A stretch of 64,000 nucleotides of DNA, from the NCBI RefSeq assembly GCF_029227915.1, contig NC_079883.1, positions 20,584,001-20,648,000 of the forward strand, written 5' to 3'. Both the position numbers and the translations under genes were made by a program. Position 1 is the first letter of the stretch, and every line of letters starts with the position of its first letter. Origin of the DNA: Hydractinia symbiolongicarpus. Lineage: Eukaryota; Cnidaria; Hydrozoa; Anthoathecata; Hydractiniidae. Positions 44,743 to 57,960 of the stretch are shown here, piece by piece. The notes under the pieces were generated by a model. It was not told the origin of the DNA. It ran no database searches and was given only the letters and a program-made list of their open reading frames with translations.

Positions 44743-47700
44743 ATGGCTGCAAGTTTGAAAGCTTCTGATTTTGAGGTAAATGATAACTCCTGATACATGG
44801 ACTTTCGTTGGAGTGTATAAATCTTCTAACATATGTTTTTTTAATGCACAACTTTGCACCAGCATTGTCTAATTCACATCAGCACTTTGCAATTGTCCAT
44901 ATAAATTCCAACACGTTTACAAAACATTGACGCACCAGCATTCAAATTTTGAAACCAAATTTGTGAACATGTGAAAGTGATAATTTTTATTTTGTAACTT
45001 GCTTTGCAAATTTTTTATTATTTGATTTGGTTTACAGTTATTGAAGGAATATTACGTTCTTGACAGTGTTCATTTAATCTCTGTTTTGGTCACAAATATA
45101 TAATATAGTTTTAACAAAAAAGGAGAGAATATTGTCATCAATACCATGAATTTGGAAATTCAACTCTTTGAAATTTAATGTATTATTAAGTCTACGTACT
45201 ATTATTTCTTAGTTATAGCATACAACCTGTACTTCATGACTCTCATTACGCTGAAGTATTTGTCTGCTATAAATTTGTCAGCAAATTTAAGAAGATTTAT
45301 CTTTAATCGAGCACGTCATGAATTCCATTTGTGACTAACATTCCCACATTAAATTTTCATTTATTTTTGTAACAGTAAATAGGGACAGTCATGATTATAT
45401 ACCAATAGTAAGGTTTTAGGTCAATGCTTCAACTTACAGTATTAACTTTTGTTGTAGAGTTGTGCTTTTCTACAAAATCAGTTTAAAGTGTGTGCTAATG
45501 GGTAGTAAAATTTTATGTTATACCTTGCTCTCTACTTAATATCTGCTGTTGCAGAATAGTATGAAACAACACTTTTTTAATGTCAATGGGAGGTACAACT
45601 ATGAATTAAAATCCATTTTTGTTGTGAAAGAATTCTTGCAACATAACAAAACAAAAAGTGGTGACCAACAGACAGATTTGTTTTACTTTGGGTTGATCCT
45701 TAAATGATTGGGATGACGGCAGCTGGTTTTTTTATTTTAATGTTTATTGTCTGTAAAGATTATTTTATCAGTCAACGACATGTGGCCTAGTTGTTATGGT
45801 GATTGCTTCGTAATTACAAGCTCTGTTCACAGGGTGGGCATGTTTATTGTCCTTGCCACAGCTACAAATCAACCCATGCCATGTGAGGAAAATTGGGTAG
45901 GCAATGCTGGTGTACACCTAGTAATTCAGAACCCAAGACGTTAATAAAAGTGTTTCCAATGCCGAAGTGGTTACATCCTGTATAACAATGTATCACAGTG
46001 TATTCGTAAAGTTACAACCTAGATCATTTGTTTTTTCTTCCAAATAAAACTTTTGTATATAAACTATGTGACTAATGAACATCGATTTATTATTTTCATC
46101 CTGGGTAAATGTCTGACAATTATGGCTTAAATGATTTGTCTTTGTTAATCAGTCTTGGATATTATCCTCCCTTTTAATCTAAACATTGGAAAATTGATAG
46201 AACAAGGAAAACATTGCAAATAAACATATATCTAAAATAATCTTTAAACTTTTCAAATTTATTTCTGCCAACTAGTTTTGAAAATGATATCCTTTTATGG
46301 TTTACGTCAATTTATTGATTACGGAATTTTGAATTTTGGCAGTTCAATGTTGACTTTCTGTCACTAAGCAAAAATGATCAGTGAACTAGACTAATTTATA
46401 TTTTTGTTTCCTATACTGATCTTGGGTTGCTTCTTTCATCCATTCATAGGAACCATACGACCCCACAAATTTTGTTGAACGTATTTCAGCTAATGTTGTT
46501 GGTGGTGGGACAAAAGGCGGACAGGAAGGGTTTGACCCTGTTATACTGCGAGATCATTTCTTAGAAACTATTAAAGCTCTTCAACAGTTGAGCGAGCAAA
46601 CAGATGGGCAGATTGCAAAACTTGAACATGTATGTCAAGACCAGGAACAGATACACAAAGAAAAAGCTGCTGATGTGGAAAAACAATACAAGGTAAATGT
46701 GATTGTTTTTTATAGATCTTAAATTCCTAAATGTGTTTTCCTATTGCTGATTTGTTTTGTTCATTACTAATTTTTTATTGTTGAAATAGTATATGTTGTG
46801 ATTTTTGGTGCATAGCTGGAAGTTAATGCAGTAGCATCTCTAGAATTTTTAAACAGTGTTTTGCTAAGATTAGGAAAAATTTAGAATTAACTTTGCTTTA
46901 AAGAAGGGAAATTAGTTTTTATTGCAGGAGGAGAATTTTGGATTTTTAAAGTAATTTCTGCAATGTTAAAAAATTTAAAGAAATCTTATGCATATATATA
47001 ACTCACTTTGTTTTTTAGACTACAATGTCGAAGTTTTACGATCTTGATGATCGAATAAATTCTGTTGCTACTAAAGTTGTTCATTTGGGCGACCAGCTTG
47101 AGAATATCAGTATTCCACGACAGCGTGTACAGGAAACGGAGCAAGTTATGAAATATTTTGATGAATTTCATTCTGGTAAAGATTTAACCTCACCAATATT
47201 TAAGGATTCAAACAAGGTAATTTTACTAAGATATAATTTATGTTAAACAAGATCACATTCAAAAAATGTTTTTCACCTGAGGTTGGGTGGTCTTATTTCT
47301 GCATAAATATAAGAGGCATTATATTTGAGGAAGATGCCCTGACAAATCAGAGACTTGCAGTTAGTTTTAGGAGTATAGATAATGTAAAACACAGTTGTGA
47401 TGTAAATTTTAACCAAGGTATCTTGAAGTAAAATGTTTATTTTTTATTGCAAACTATGCTGCTAGGCGAAATGTATTAAAAGAATTTTGGTCATTCTAGT
47501 TACACGAAGCAGCTGCTATTATTTGTCAGTTGCAGATGGTGGCAGATGAACTTCCCAGAGATAAGTAAGACTCAATGCATTATAAAGCTTGTAATGACTT
47601 TTTTATTTTACCTTAAAAGTAAATAATAACATCTTATAATATCTATAATATCTTATAGTATAATGAAGATTGAGCATAAGTAGTTTACGTCTAAATATTA

Positions 47701-50700
47701 GAAGCTGTGACCAAGTGATGAACTCCACTTTCAAGTATAATTATTTACATCTGTGGTAATTGCTGACATGAAACTGTTGCAGTAAATCTCAATTTGTTTT
47801 CAAACACAAAATGCAACAATACATCATTCAATTATATCACTAACCTAAATTAAAAATAATAATGTTAGCATTTACTTTGCTACTTTTAGAATGTATGTGT
47901 GAATAGAAGGTCTAATATAACACAGGGCAGCCAGAGATCTAAAAGTCATCAAAAAGTAAACAAAAAATAAGGGAAAATCAGGAAATTTAGCTGTGTAAAA
48001 CTAATCAGCCAACTTATAACTACCTACTGAGCATTATCTTCATAATTAAGCAATTTTGCATACACATCTTGGAATAGTCTTGGAAAATAAAGAGTAGTTG
48101 ATGGACCACTCAAATCTTGCCTGAAAGTTGGAAACAAAATTATCACTCCTGTTTGTATCAAATGAAGTTACTTTCGTTACCTTTGTTTAGGTTTGAGAGA
48201 GTGCAGAGAAAAATCCAAGGTACATTTAAATTGTCTGGAGAATTTTGATTTTTGTAATGTTGCTAAATTGAATATCACTGTTTTAATTATGTTCTTTTGT
48301 TGCTGCTTTAGAAAAATATTCGTCAATAGAGTCAGATTTGCAAAGAGAATTTGTAAATGCTTATAAAAAAGGCGACATTGACACCATGGCTAAAAGTGCA
48401 AAAACCTTACTACCTTTTAAGGTGGGCAACATTCCTTGCTATTTGTTTCTTTAAAATACCAAACATTGCATTGTGCAATGTATTCATTCGATGAATTTTA
48501 CCATCTTACTATGTGACATGTAAAAAGATGTTGGAAAAAAGATGTTTAAAAGTTAAGTGTTGTATCTTTAATCTATTCATTATACTAAGTTAGTATGAAC
48601 ACCAACTTAATAAACTTAAATAGTTTGCCAGTTTTATGCTGTATCAATTTCATTTTTATGGTTACTCTGTGTATTTTTCTGTACTACATGCTTTTATGTT
48701 TTTGTGCTCTTTTTTTGGTCTTTAGAATTACCATTTATGTTATGAAGAATTAATTAAGATGGCTATGGATGTGAGTATCGTCATTGTTTGATTTCAGTGG
48801 ACGTTATTATAAATGCATATTTAAAATTCTTGAGGGAATATCGTAAGTCCAATTGAAAAAGTGAAAAAAGGAAAAAACATTAACCATTTAGAATTCTGAA
48901 GTATAGTTTTGATCGCAGCCTATCATTCTAAATTATATTTATGCTAGTGTTTACTCTCCTCATCAGGATTTCTTTCAACAAGAAGACGTTTTCAACGATG
49001 TACTACCAGCTTGTCAACAAGTTCAAGATATTGCCAACAAAGTTTTTGAACACAATGCAGAACACGTTCTGGCCAGATTTGTGCAATATATATTTGACAA
49101 AAAGTTAGCTGTAAGTGTTTTTCTATGACTTCAAGCTTTTATAATATAATCTCTTTCATTACCATAATTACAAGAGTACTAGCTACAGTTTATATAAAGT
49201 AGTTTTAAATAAAAAAACACATAAATAAAAAAGTGTTTGGTTTTTTTGTGATATAAATATATATGGTATAAACTAAAGAAATAGAATAACAATTAAAAAA
49301 AAAGCAAAGATAAGAAGCAAAAATAATAAAAAATTGGGTAACACACCCTCTACCAGAAATATGTCAGATGAGAAATTTAAGACTAAAAATAAGCAACCTT
49401 TATTCAATAAAACACAAAAGTAAAAAATAAAACTATAAAATGTTTGCTTCCAATGTGTCCTTCAGTGCTTTCCTGTTTTTGTAATAATCATGCCAGCACG
49501 ATATGTAGTTTCCTACTTTTTTTTCTATTAACTTGTTGAGTGTATTGGTAGTTTTAATTATGTATGCTGACCTTGTCGTTCACCACTGAGTAGAATCGAT
49601 CTTCTTTGGCTGGTAGAACCAGAATATATTTTGATGTTGTCTGTTTACTGAATAGCTGAGATAACAGGTTTAGTCTTCGACTTGTTAAAAGATCAGTTAT
49701 ATTTTTCAGGTCGTATATTTTGTGAAGAAAGTTTTTGGAGTGCTTAGATAGTCCTAACAAGGCTTTTAGAACTACTCGACATTGTGCATCCATACGTTTT
49801 TGTTCCGGGTAAAAATCGTGATTTCTAAGCCATATAGAACCTTGGGATGATAATTGATTGGAATATAGATGTGATGGTGTCTGACTACGTTCTGCACTCG
49901 ATATTAATGAGGATGTGATTGACCATAATTTGTTAAGGGATAGATTTTTGGACGTTGTGCTTCAGGTAAATCCAAGATGTTTGAACTTCTGTTGCTGGTC
50001 GATGCGCTTATTATTTTGAGTGAGATGTGTATGGGTGGTTTAACATCGTTCTCTGTGATTATGAATCCATTCATAGTAAATGAATCCTCATTAAAATGAT
50101 CCGGAAATATACAAAACATTTTTGCTCTTTTCATCTTTAATCGTTTTAATTGCGTTGTTCTTTGATTTCTTTGGATTTCATAGTCCAAAATATTTGGTAT
50201 GTGTCTGAAGATCGGTACATTTTTTGCGAACCTGAAAAACCTGTTAAGGCATACTTTAAAAGAATGTAATGAGGTAAAAGTGTGATACCTGTGAAGATTT
50301 CCAAACTAAGAAGTAAACAAAACTTAAAATTACAAAGATTATTAAGATATTTTTTTATCTAATCGCTAGGGGTATATATACCGGAAACTACCTGAAAAAG
50401 AAGTAGAAGAGGAACTGTATTTGAAGAAGCTAGCAACATTATATGGAAGGTATGGGGATGTAGAGTTTGATTAGAAGAATGTTGTATACTTTTAAAGGAC
50501 TGTACAATACTTATATGTTCGTGTTTATTAAGAGTATAAAACTGAATTCTGCTTGAGTTATAACATTAAGTATCTCAGGACTTTATTGGATTGAAAAAGC
50601 TCATTAAGTATACCCATCCCCATGATTTTCCCTAGCAGGATAAAATATCCTTAGCCTCTCAAAAAAATATCCTATGTCCCTGAATTTTTTTCTATAAAAT

Positions 50701-53700
50701 GAGGAATAGAGAGTGCTTAAAACGTAATATTCCTATCAACTATTCATTTACTTCGGCGTTATGTTTTTATTTTAGATCTAAAGAAATAAACAAGAAATTG
50801 TCAGAGTTAAGAATCGGATCAGACTCGACTTTTCTGGATCGTATATCAAAACCAATGTTTTCAAAATATCTCAACAAATATATAGAGTAAGTATTTTTAT
50901 TCAAAATATCTCAACTAAATATATAGAGTAGCAATTTATATTCAAACATGGAACTTGGACTTTTCATTCGCCATTCATGTCCATGCCAAATTAAGTTTTT
51001 CTTTTTTTTTTTCCGAAAAATGAAAAAAATGTTTTGTTAATTTTTTTATATTATACTTTTGTTTCAAAGCTTATGCTTATTGACATCTAATCAAATACTT
51101 TTTTTTATAGTTTTTGGATGAAATTTTTGCTATATTACCAATATTTTCGATTAAATTTTAATACACCTGTTAATTACAATGTTTTTTATGTTTTTTTTAA
51201 TTTTATATTAGGAAACTTCTGTTTCAAATAATCTGTAATCATAAGGAAAATGGTTGATCATTTGTTTTACTGCTTTTATCTTCTGTAGGGACGAACTACA
51301 ATACTTAGAAGCGGAGTCGGCGTCTACACTAAACAGATTTTACAACAGTATCGGTCACGTAAAAAAAGAAATTAAACAGAAGTAAGTTTCATGTTCAAAT
51401 ATCACGAAGTCTAAACCTTTAAAAAGCATGCCATACATGTAATTAAAATAATTTCTACAAAACTTAATACTGTGTACCCAAATGAAATCGTAGTGCTTCT
51501 TGCAATGCACGATTTTCGCAACTAAACCAACGATTTGACACGTTTGCAAATCTGCAAATCAGCCATTTTACCAGTACTAAACGAAAAAAACGGTCTTCCT
51601 TGTTGACGAAAGAGTTTTACCGGTGATTTTTGTTAGAATTATGAGCACAATTATTTTTAACTTATTTTCATCCAACATATGACAACAAGTCTCAAACATA
51701 TTAGAAGATATGACGATCGTGTTATTTTAGATTGTTAATATGTATCGCGCGATGTGCTTTAGTACATTGCAAGCCGACTTCGAAAACTTTGCAAATTTAA
51801 TAGCTGGTATATATATATAGTAAAACCTCCAAATAGCGGACACCCTATGGTCTTCGCAAAATTGTCTGCTATTTGGAGGTGTCCGCTGTTGGGAGGTGTT
51901 GTCAAAATACTCAAATTTTAAGCGTTGTCGGCTTCATCAAGCTATGTAGGCATTTGTAGACAAAAAGGTTAAGAAATATAGGCTATATTTAGAAGAAGAA
52001 GACTTTTAGTTCTTATGTAATAAAATAAAGGTTTACAAGAAAATTAGAGATATTGAACATTTAAAAGCCATCAATAGGAGATGAAAGCTTTCGTTATAAA
52101 CGAGAAGACGTTACATACACGAAGAAAATGCAGTGGCTGTAATACATTCTAACCATATTTGACCTCGTGTAGTTGGCCACGTTCCATTAATATATTCTTT
52201 AACGTTTAAAAAGTTTCTTTCTTTATCCAATCATACAATGATAGTGCTAGATACGGGAAACAGAATTAACCAAGATGCAGGTATTGGCTTAGAAACCCCC
52301 TTTAAAATTTGTATTCAATGGCAACGAGAAAGCCCTTCAATGGGCAAAGAGAAACTTAAATAACATTGATTCAAATATAAACAAAAAATTTAAATGTTTT
52401 AGATGTTAAAAATATTTGAATGTGTTATCTTAAACTTGTGGTTTTTTGTTTTGTTTTTCTATCCTGTCCACTACTGGGAGGTAGTATTCACTAGGAATAT
52501 GCAATGGGGACTATATATCTGTGTCCGCTAATGGGGAGTGTCCGTTATTAATGTCCGCTATTGGGAGGTTTTCCATAAGAATTTTATAGTAGTTTAATCC
52601 GGACTTCAACTTTTTGTCCGTGATTTGCATGTGTCCGCTATTCGGGCTGTTCGCTAATTGAAGGTTTTACTGTATATTCTTTTTTGTTTGTTTTTGTAGT
52701 TTTATGTCGGACATGCCAGATAGTTTAAAAGAACTTCAACGAAAGATACCAGGTCGCGATAAAAACACGCTGAAAGACATTCTTCTGTCGCAAGATGTAG
52801 CTGTCACCTTACTGCAAGAAAACAAGCTAGCTATTAGAAGATGTGAAATGGTAGGTTGAACATTTTAGAAAGTGTGGAACTTAATCTTTGTGTCAGTTTC
52901 ACAATCATTATTCTTGTTGTAGAAATGTTAACCATTCATTAGTTACCTAACAGTTGTGAAAAACATCTCGCTATAATCATTACATACCTCTTGGAGGAAA
53001 AAAAATATACACGGTCCAACCATACATGGAATTCTAAAACACATATAACCAGCCATTGTCATGTTATCGACAATTTTACCATAAACGAAAGTTAGTGTCT
53101 ACAAAAAAAATTTTAGAACGTAGGTTTTACGTTTATGTGGAGTGCTGCCATTTTCAAGCTGGATATCTTTTTGGATGTTATCAAACATTTGTTTCTTTTT
53201 ATCCTATTTTGAACAAATAAAAATTGTTTTGCAATCGCCTATATGCAATACGAGTGAGAACTTGAAATGTTACGGTTATTTCCGTGTATGTGTTTTCAGC
53301 GTCGCCACTGAAGCATAACTTCTCTTGCTTGTAAATAAAAGTAAGTCATCCACTTTTCACTTCACAAGCGTACCAACTTTTTTTAGCTGTCATCACCGTC
53401 AGACCTTCCAAATAACGTGTTTCGCATTTTTAAAATATTTCTCAAGTATCTTGGTGAAGAACATTTCGAGTATGCAGTTGAAGTCACTTTACAATGTATG
53501 TATGCATGTATGTATGCTCGAACGTGCTAAATATTTTTCCTCCGTTTGTACTCTGATTGTTTTTATTAAAAGTGTGTACAGGGAGAAAGATTCAGTTGAA
53601 TCACTTCTCTTCCATTCTAGTTTTACCGCCACTGGAGCCGAAAGTTGCACCAGATTTGTTGTTTTTAAATGTTCTTTATCAATCCAACACAATTTTTCAT

Positions 53701-56700
53701 CTTATTGAAAAACATTTTACAGACTACGTCCTCCGGAATGTCGGGTAAGTGGGCTGTTCTCCCCTTCTTAATCTTTTTCTTATAGCTTTATTATTTTTTT
53801 AGTATTTTGTTTGATTAATAGAATTTGCTTTTTTGCTTTCGGAATAATGTCTTGCATTTTTTTTTTGTTATTAAGTTAAGTTTTCTTCTTATATCATTAC
53901 CATCTTCATCAAAAAGCGACCAGCGTTCGACCTCGTGGGTGGCACATTGTGAATTTCAGTATGTTCGTCATTTTTGACTTCACCCTCGGTGTTGTCGTTA
54001 CTGTCATTAAGATTGGATTCAACATTTCTTCAGCGGTCAAAATAGTTGTTTTACTCGTAGAAATCTCAAAATCAATGTCAACAAATTTATCAGCATAGAA
54101 GCTTTCGTCTACCAAACCACGATTCTTAAGCTAGCTAATGTTAATGCCTTCTTGAAACAATTACGGTATTTTCATGGTTTCACCAAAATTTGTATCGCTT
54201 CGAGAATGTTGATTTTAGGATTCCCATCATTTGCTTAAGTTGACGCTGCACATCATTAGAACGATAGAATGCTTTCAATGCACTGATAACGCCTTGATTC
54301 ATCGGCTGCGTTTTTAAGATTTTAACTTGCTGGGCAGTTATCGATAAGGTCAAATTTTTTTTACGTATTTAAACAAATAGCAAAGTCAATAAATACAGGT
54401 GATGACAAAGAAATGAGAATCCCATGGTTGTCACAATTTTCTGGAAATGGAGAAATGTCCTACTTTTAGGAAATTACTTTGTACATATTGTATTTTTAAA
54501 AAAGAAAGTTTTTTTTCCTTTCTCAAAAGTTTGTTGAGGTAAAAATTGCCCCCAAAAAGTTCAAATAGCTGAATAAAATTTGGTCGACGCTTCAGATAAC
54601 TGATAATTCGAATAATTGAAGTTCAATGAACTGACAAAAATTTAGCTGAAATCAGGTTTGAAAATTAATGAGGAATGAAAATCTTTCGAATAACTGGAGA
54701 TTTCGAAAAAATTACAGTTTCAAATAAGCAGGAATCTACTGTAACTTTAAATTCGCAAAGGTTTATTGCGGCCAATAATTTTTATAAAAATTTGTTGCGG
54801 CTAAAGTTAAATTTTGCAGTTTTTATTATGTAAAAAAACGAATTTCCATTCTCTCATCTTTATAGTTTGATGTGGGGTTATTAACAGTTTATTGAGAGAC
54901 AAAAAATAGTAAAAATAAGATGACTTTTAGGCTCCCCAATCCATCCGAAAACTGGTATACCGTACGTACCACTTTTTTAAAAGTAAGCTGTTTTAGAGAA
55001 AGCTAGTGGTGTATCTATATAACAAAATTAAACTTTGAGGGGTTGTACATGACTTCACGGGCGATGAATATAAGTCTTACATGCGGCTAAACCATTTTTT
55101 GAGACAGATTGGTTACAAAAGCCCTGTTGTTACTTGCGAAATTATGCACCCTAGATAAACAAACAAACGACTGCATCACATATCGTCAAAGTTAATTCGT
55201 AAAAAAAATTTCAAAGGCATTTAGGAAAGTTTTTATTTGACTTGCGATAGTTTCTTCCACGAAAATTTTTTTCATTCATATGGTATCAAAAACACAAAAT
55301 TAATTTATCGAAATTTTGTGATATAAACAGTTCGGCGCATTTTAACGAAAATTCCTAGCAACATCGTTTTTTGTCGAAATTTAATTTTGTGTGTTTTAGT
55401 TCATCAACGATTTACAGTGAATGTGCTTCAAAGAAAAAGCTTTTGATTGACAATCTGGAGTCGAAACTTAACCAAGGAATGGAAAGGTAGATACCATGTT
55501 TTGCTTGTAATTAAAAATAAAATCTAAAACACCAAAGTGATCATTGTTTATTATTTTTTTTGAATTTTGATGCGTCTTCTATTCGAAGGGGGCGTCATTT
55601 TACTCAGATATTGATTTCCTTTATAAGAAGACAGTAGTATTCAAAAGAGATATTCAACGACCTCAGGGAAGTCATACTGATATATCAAACGTGCTTTTTA
55701 AACCGATTTTTTAATACGTGCGTTCTAAGCACGACTTCAAATATTTGCGATATCGTGAGTTTTTGTAAGCATCTATATAGCTTTAATTGTTCTTCGTATT
55801 TAAAATCGTCAAAAATCAAAATCACAGCCATCTTTTCTACTTTTTAGAATTCTACAGAGTATGGTGAATTATCTAAAGTTCATATTGAATTCTGAACAGA
55901 AGAAATCTGATTTTCGTCCGGAAACTCAAGAATTAATGGGAGCAGTGACACAAACCACTGTATGTTGTGAAAAGATGTTAAAAATATTATCTGTACTTCA
56001 AGGTGTGCGTTGTGAGAAGAACTGAGGACTTTTTTAAAAACATTAAAGATTCGGCGAACAGGTTTACAGTTTCGGATTATAACAAAGAATAGTGTTAATC
56101 AAAAGCTAACGAGAATAACCAAGGGAAATTCTGGCGATTTTTTATCGAAACACGGTGGAAGTTACTCGATCCGATCATTGTGGTTTTAGCATAGTATCCA
56201 ACGTTCATATTATGAACGATTAACCTAGCCATTTAGTTCTTACATTTTTAGTGTTCTTCCCTTCCATAACTAACTTTGATATTTTTTACTGACTGAACGT
56301 GACGACGTTACCGCATTTTCACTACCTTCAATATATCCTGCATAGTGTAAATAATTCCCTATTGCTTAAAGAGTGGATCTTTGATTTGTTGCTATTAAGT
56401 TTAATTTGCGAAAATTTAACTGGTGGTATTTATGTGTTGTTTCCTTTAGGCGTGCACGAAATGCTGCAGGTATATGAAGTCAGCTCTTCCTGAACTACGT
56501 AATTCACTGGACGGTAAAAACCTGGAAGTTGTGTTAACAGAGTTTGGAACAAGATTTCACAGATTGCTGTTAGATCACTTGTATCAATATACCTTCAGTG
56601 ACGTGGGTGTGTTTCTATATTTTATTTACTAGCAACTAAAGCAACCTTTAGTTTTTCTCTTCCTGCTCATCAAAGTTACTGCAGTCTTCAACTGAATTGA

Positions 56701-57960
56701 TTGAAATAAACAAGATATATTGTAACAACTAGTACTGTTGCTTCGCCTAACAATTTTTCAAGTTTTAGGCTAAAGATTTTTGCTAATATTAGCACTCTGC
56801 TTATCAAGCCCTCGAACAAAGTTTGTTTGGAGTGGTAAACTAGCAAAATAAGTGATTTGTGATGAAGTCCATTTTCTTAGACAGTTATGGAAGTCTTTGA
56901 ATTTCGAAGTCTGTAATAAAACCATTCTTTGCTATTCGAAATGAAAGAGCGCCGATAAAGTATATACTATTTGAAGTTTTTCTTTATCTAAATAAAGTTA
57001 GCATCACTGAAGCTATATGCATCTTAATGGGACTAATTCTAACTCTGTACGAATTCGACATTTAATGGTTTCGTTCTAGTTGGCCATCTAAGCTATATTG
57101 GAAGCTGTCTAGAGGTTTTACTACACGTTTCAATTAATCGTTTATTTCTAGGTGCCATGGTTGCACTTTGTGACGTTAATGAATATCGACATACTATTAA
57201 ATTATTGAAGGTGAGTGAGTCAGACCAGTGCGGGGCTTTTAAACTATACATAGTTTCTTCGTTTTCATTTTAAAGTCATCCCATGTTTAGATTCCATTAC
57301 TGGACAAGTTGTTCAGTGTGTTGTTAGCATTGGTAAATTTATTAGTTGTTCAACCTGACAATTTAAAAGATGTAGGAGGTGACGAACAACTCGTAAGTGA
57401 TTGTTGATTCCCTATACTTTACTACGTAAGTGATTGTTGACTCCCTATGCTTTACTACGTGAGTGATTGTTGACTCCCTATGCCTTACTACGCAAGTGAT
57501 TGTTGAATCCCCTTACTTCACTTCGTAGCATGGGAAAGTAGCTATCACCTGCGGAAAAACATATCTCTTCAAGAACACAATTTTTGAATTCTTTCGGGAT
57601 GTTTAGAGCCAGACACCCCTAACTTTTAAAGTTAGAAAACTTAACCCTAAGTTTTCTAACTTTAAAATGCTTCCCAGCTAGAAACCAATCTATAAATTTA
57701 CTTTTTTAATTTTCTCAATATTTGCAGGTTTTTAGAAGTGTTATCTTTGCCTCAAATAAAGAAACATTGTTTTTTATACAAAAGACGTGTATTTGTTTCT
57801 ATAAAAAACATTGATTTGAAACTGTCACCGTGTTGAAGAAAATTTATACAAGGGATTTTTTAAATTTTTTTAGGCTGACATCGATAAAAGCGTGTTACAA
57901 CAATTCGTTCAGCTGAGAGCAGACTATAAGGGCTTGAAATTAGGAAAAGTGTTTTCATAG
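44743..57960 (+). CDS. EXOC5: Exocyst complex component 5 (EXOC5/Sec10), 20 coding exons
   Basis: Subunit of the octameric exocyst that tethers secretory vesicles to the plasma membrane. Exons: 44743-44775, 46450-46692, 47019-47216, 47500-47564, 48191-48219, 48312-48421, 48726-48770, 48967-49110, 50370-50449, 50776-50886, 51289-51381, 52700-52850, 53387-53495, 53621-53744, 55400-55486, 55848-55959, 56450-56606, 57152-57210, 57291-57392, 57874-57960. All GT-AG; phases close at 712 aa plus TAG (human about 708). Landmarks: VVGGGTKGGQEGFDP near the N-terminus, coiled coil ~40-110 (ADVEKQYK, VVHLGDQLENI, PRQRVQETEQVMKYFDEFHSGK), then helical-bundle domains with YQSNTIFHLIEKHF, SLDGKNLEVVLTEFGTRFHR, ALCDVNEYR and the conserved end QQFVQLRADYKGLKLGKVFS. 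The start sits 13 nt after an acceptor. In exon 17 the donor GTGTGT at 56607 keeps phase; GTGGGT at 56603 does not. Confidence 0.95.
49554..50188 (-). pseudogene. Antisense LINE reverse transcriptase C-terminal relic
   Basis: Minus strand in EXOC5 intron 8. Upstream part: KRAKMFCIFPDHFNEDSFTM, then NGFIITENDV (the KxK...NG region after RT motif C). After breaks one reads HPKVLYGLEI in another frame, then MDAQCRVVLKALLGLSKHSK, NITDLLTSRRLNLLSQLF. LLYGLE followed by a VLxALLG helix and an LxxRRLxLL segment is the usual RT C-terminal order. Frameshifted and inactive; unrelated in detail to the LINE at 31992. Confidence 0.6.
51818..52672. mobile_element. pogo/Tigger-like MITE with TA duplications
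   Basis: Left end TAGTAAAACCTCCAAATAGC and right end GCTAATTGAAGGTTTTACTG are inverted copies (CAGTAAAACCT type), flanked by TA. GTCCGCTATTGGGAGG-like motifs recur subterminally on both sides. There is no transposase; the 855-bp interior is noncoding. It lies in EXOC5 intron 11. Confidence 0.75.
53909..54741 (-). pseudogene. Degenerate pogo/Tigger transposase relic
   Basis: Minus strand in EXOC5 intron 14. Around 54360-54180 it reads AQQVKILKTQPMNQGVISAL, then KAFYRSNDVQRQLKQM. QPMDQGVI followed by K-x-x-YR is the signature at the third catalytic region of pogo/Tigger (DDE_1) transposases. A tail with TAEEMLNPI follows near 54000. A terminus reading CAGTAGATTCC on the minus strand lies at 54741, next to TA. 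Several stops; inactive. Confidence 0.6.
57393..57530 (+). repeat. Tandem 33-bp duplication of a 5' splice site
   Basis: EXOC5 intron 19 opens with about four units of GTAAGTGATTGTTGACTCCC plus TATGCTTTACTAC. The units begin GTAAGT, GTAAGT, GTGAGT and GCAAGT at 57393, 57426, 57459 and 57492. Using a later donor would add V-S-D-C and then an in-frame TGA, removing the conserved C-terminus. Confidence 0.85.

Noticed and set aside
56603-56608. GTGGGT as the EXOC5 exon 17 donor
   Set aside because: It would put the next exon out of phase. The GTGTGT at 56607 restores the conserved SDVGAMVALCDVNEY reading.
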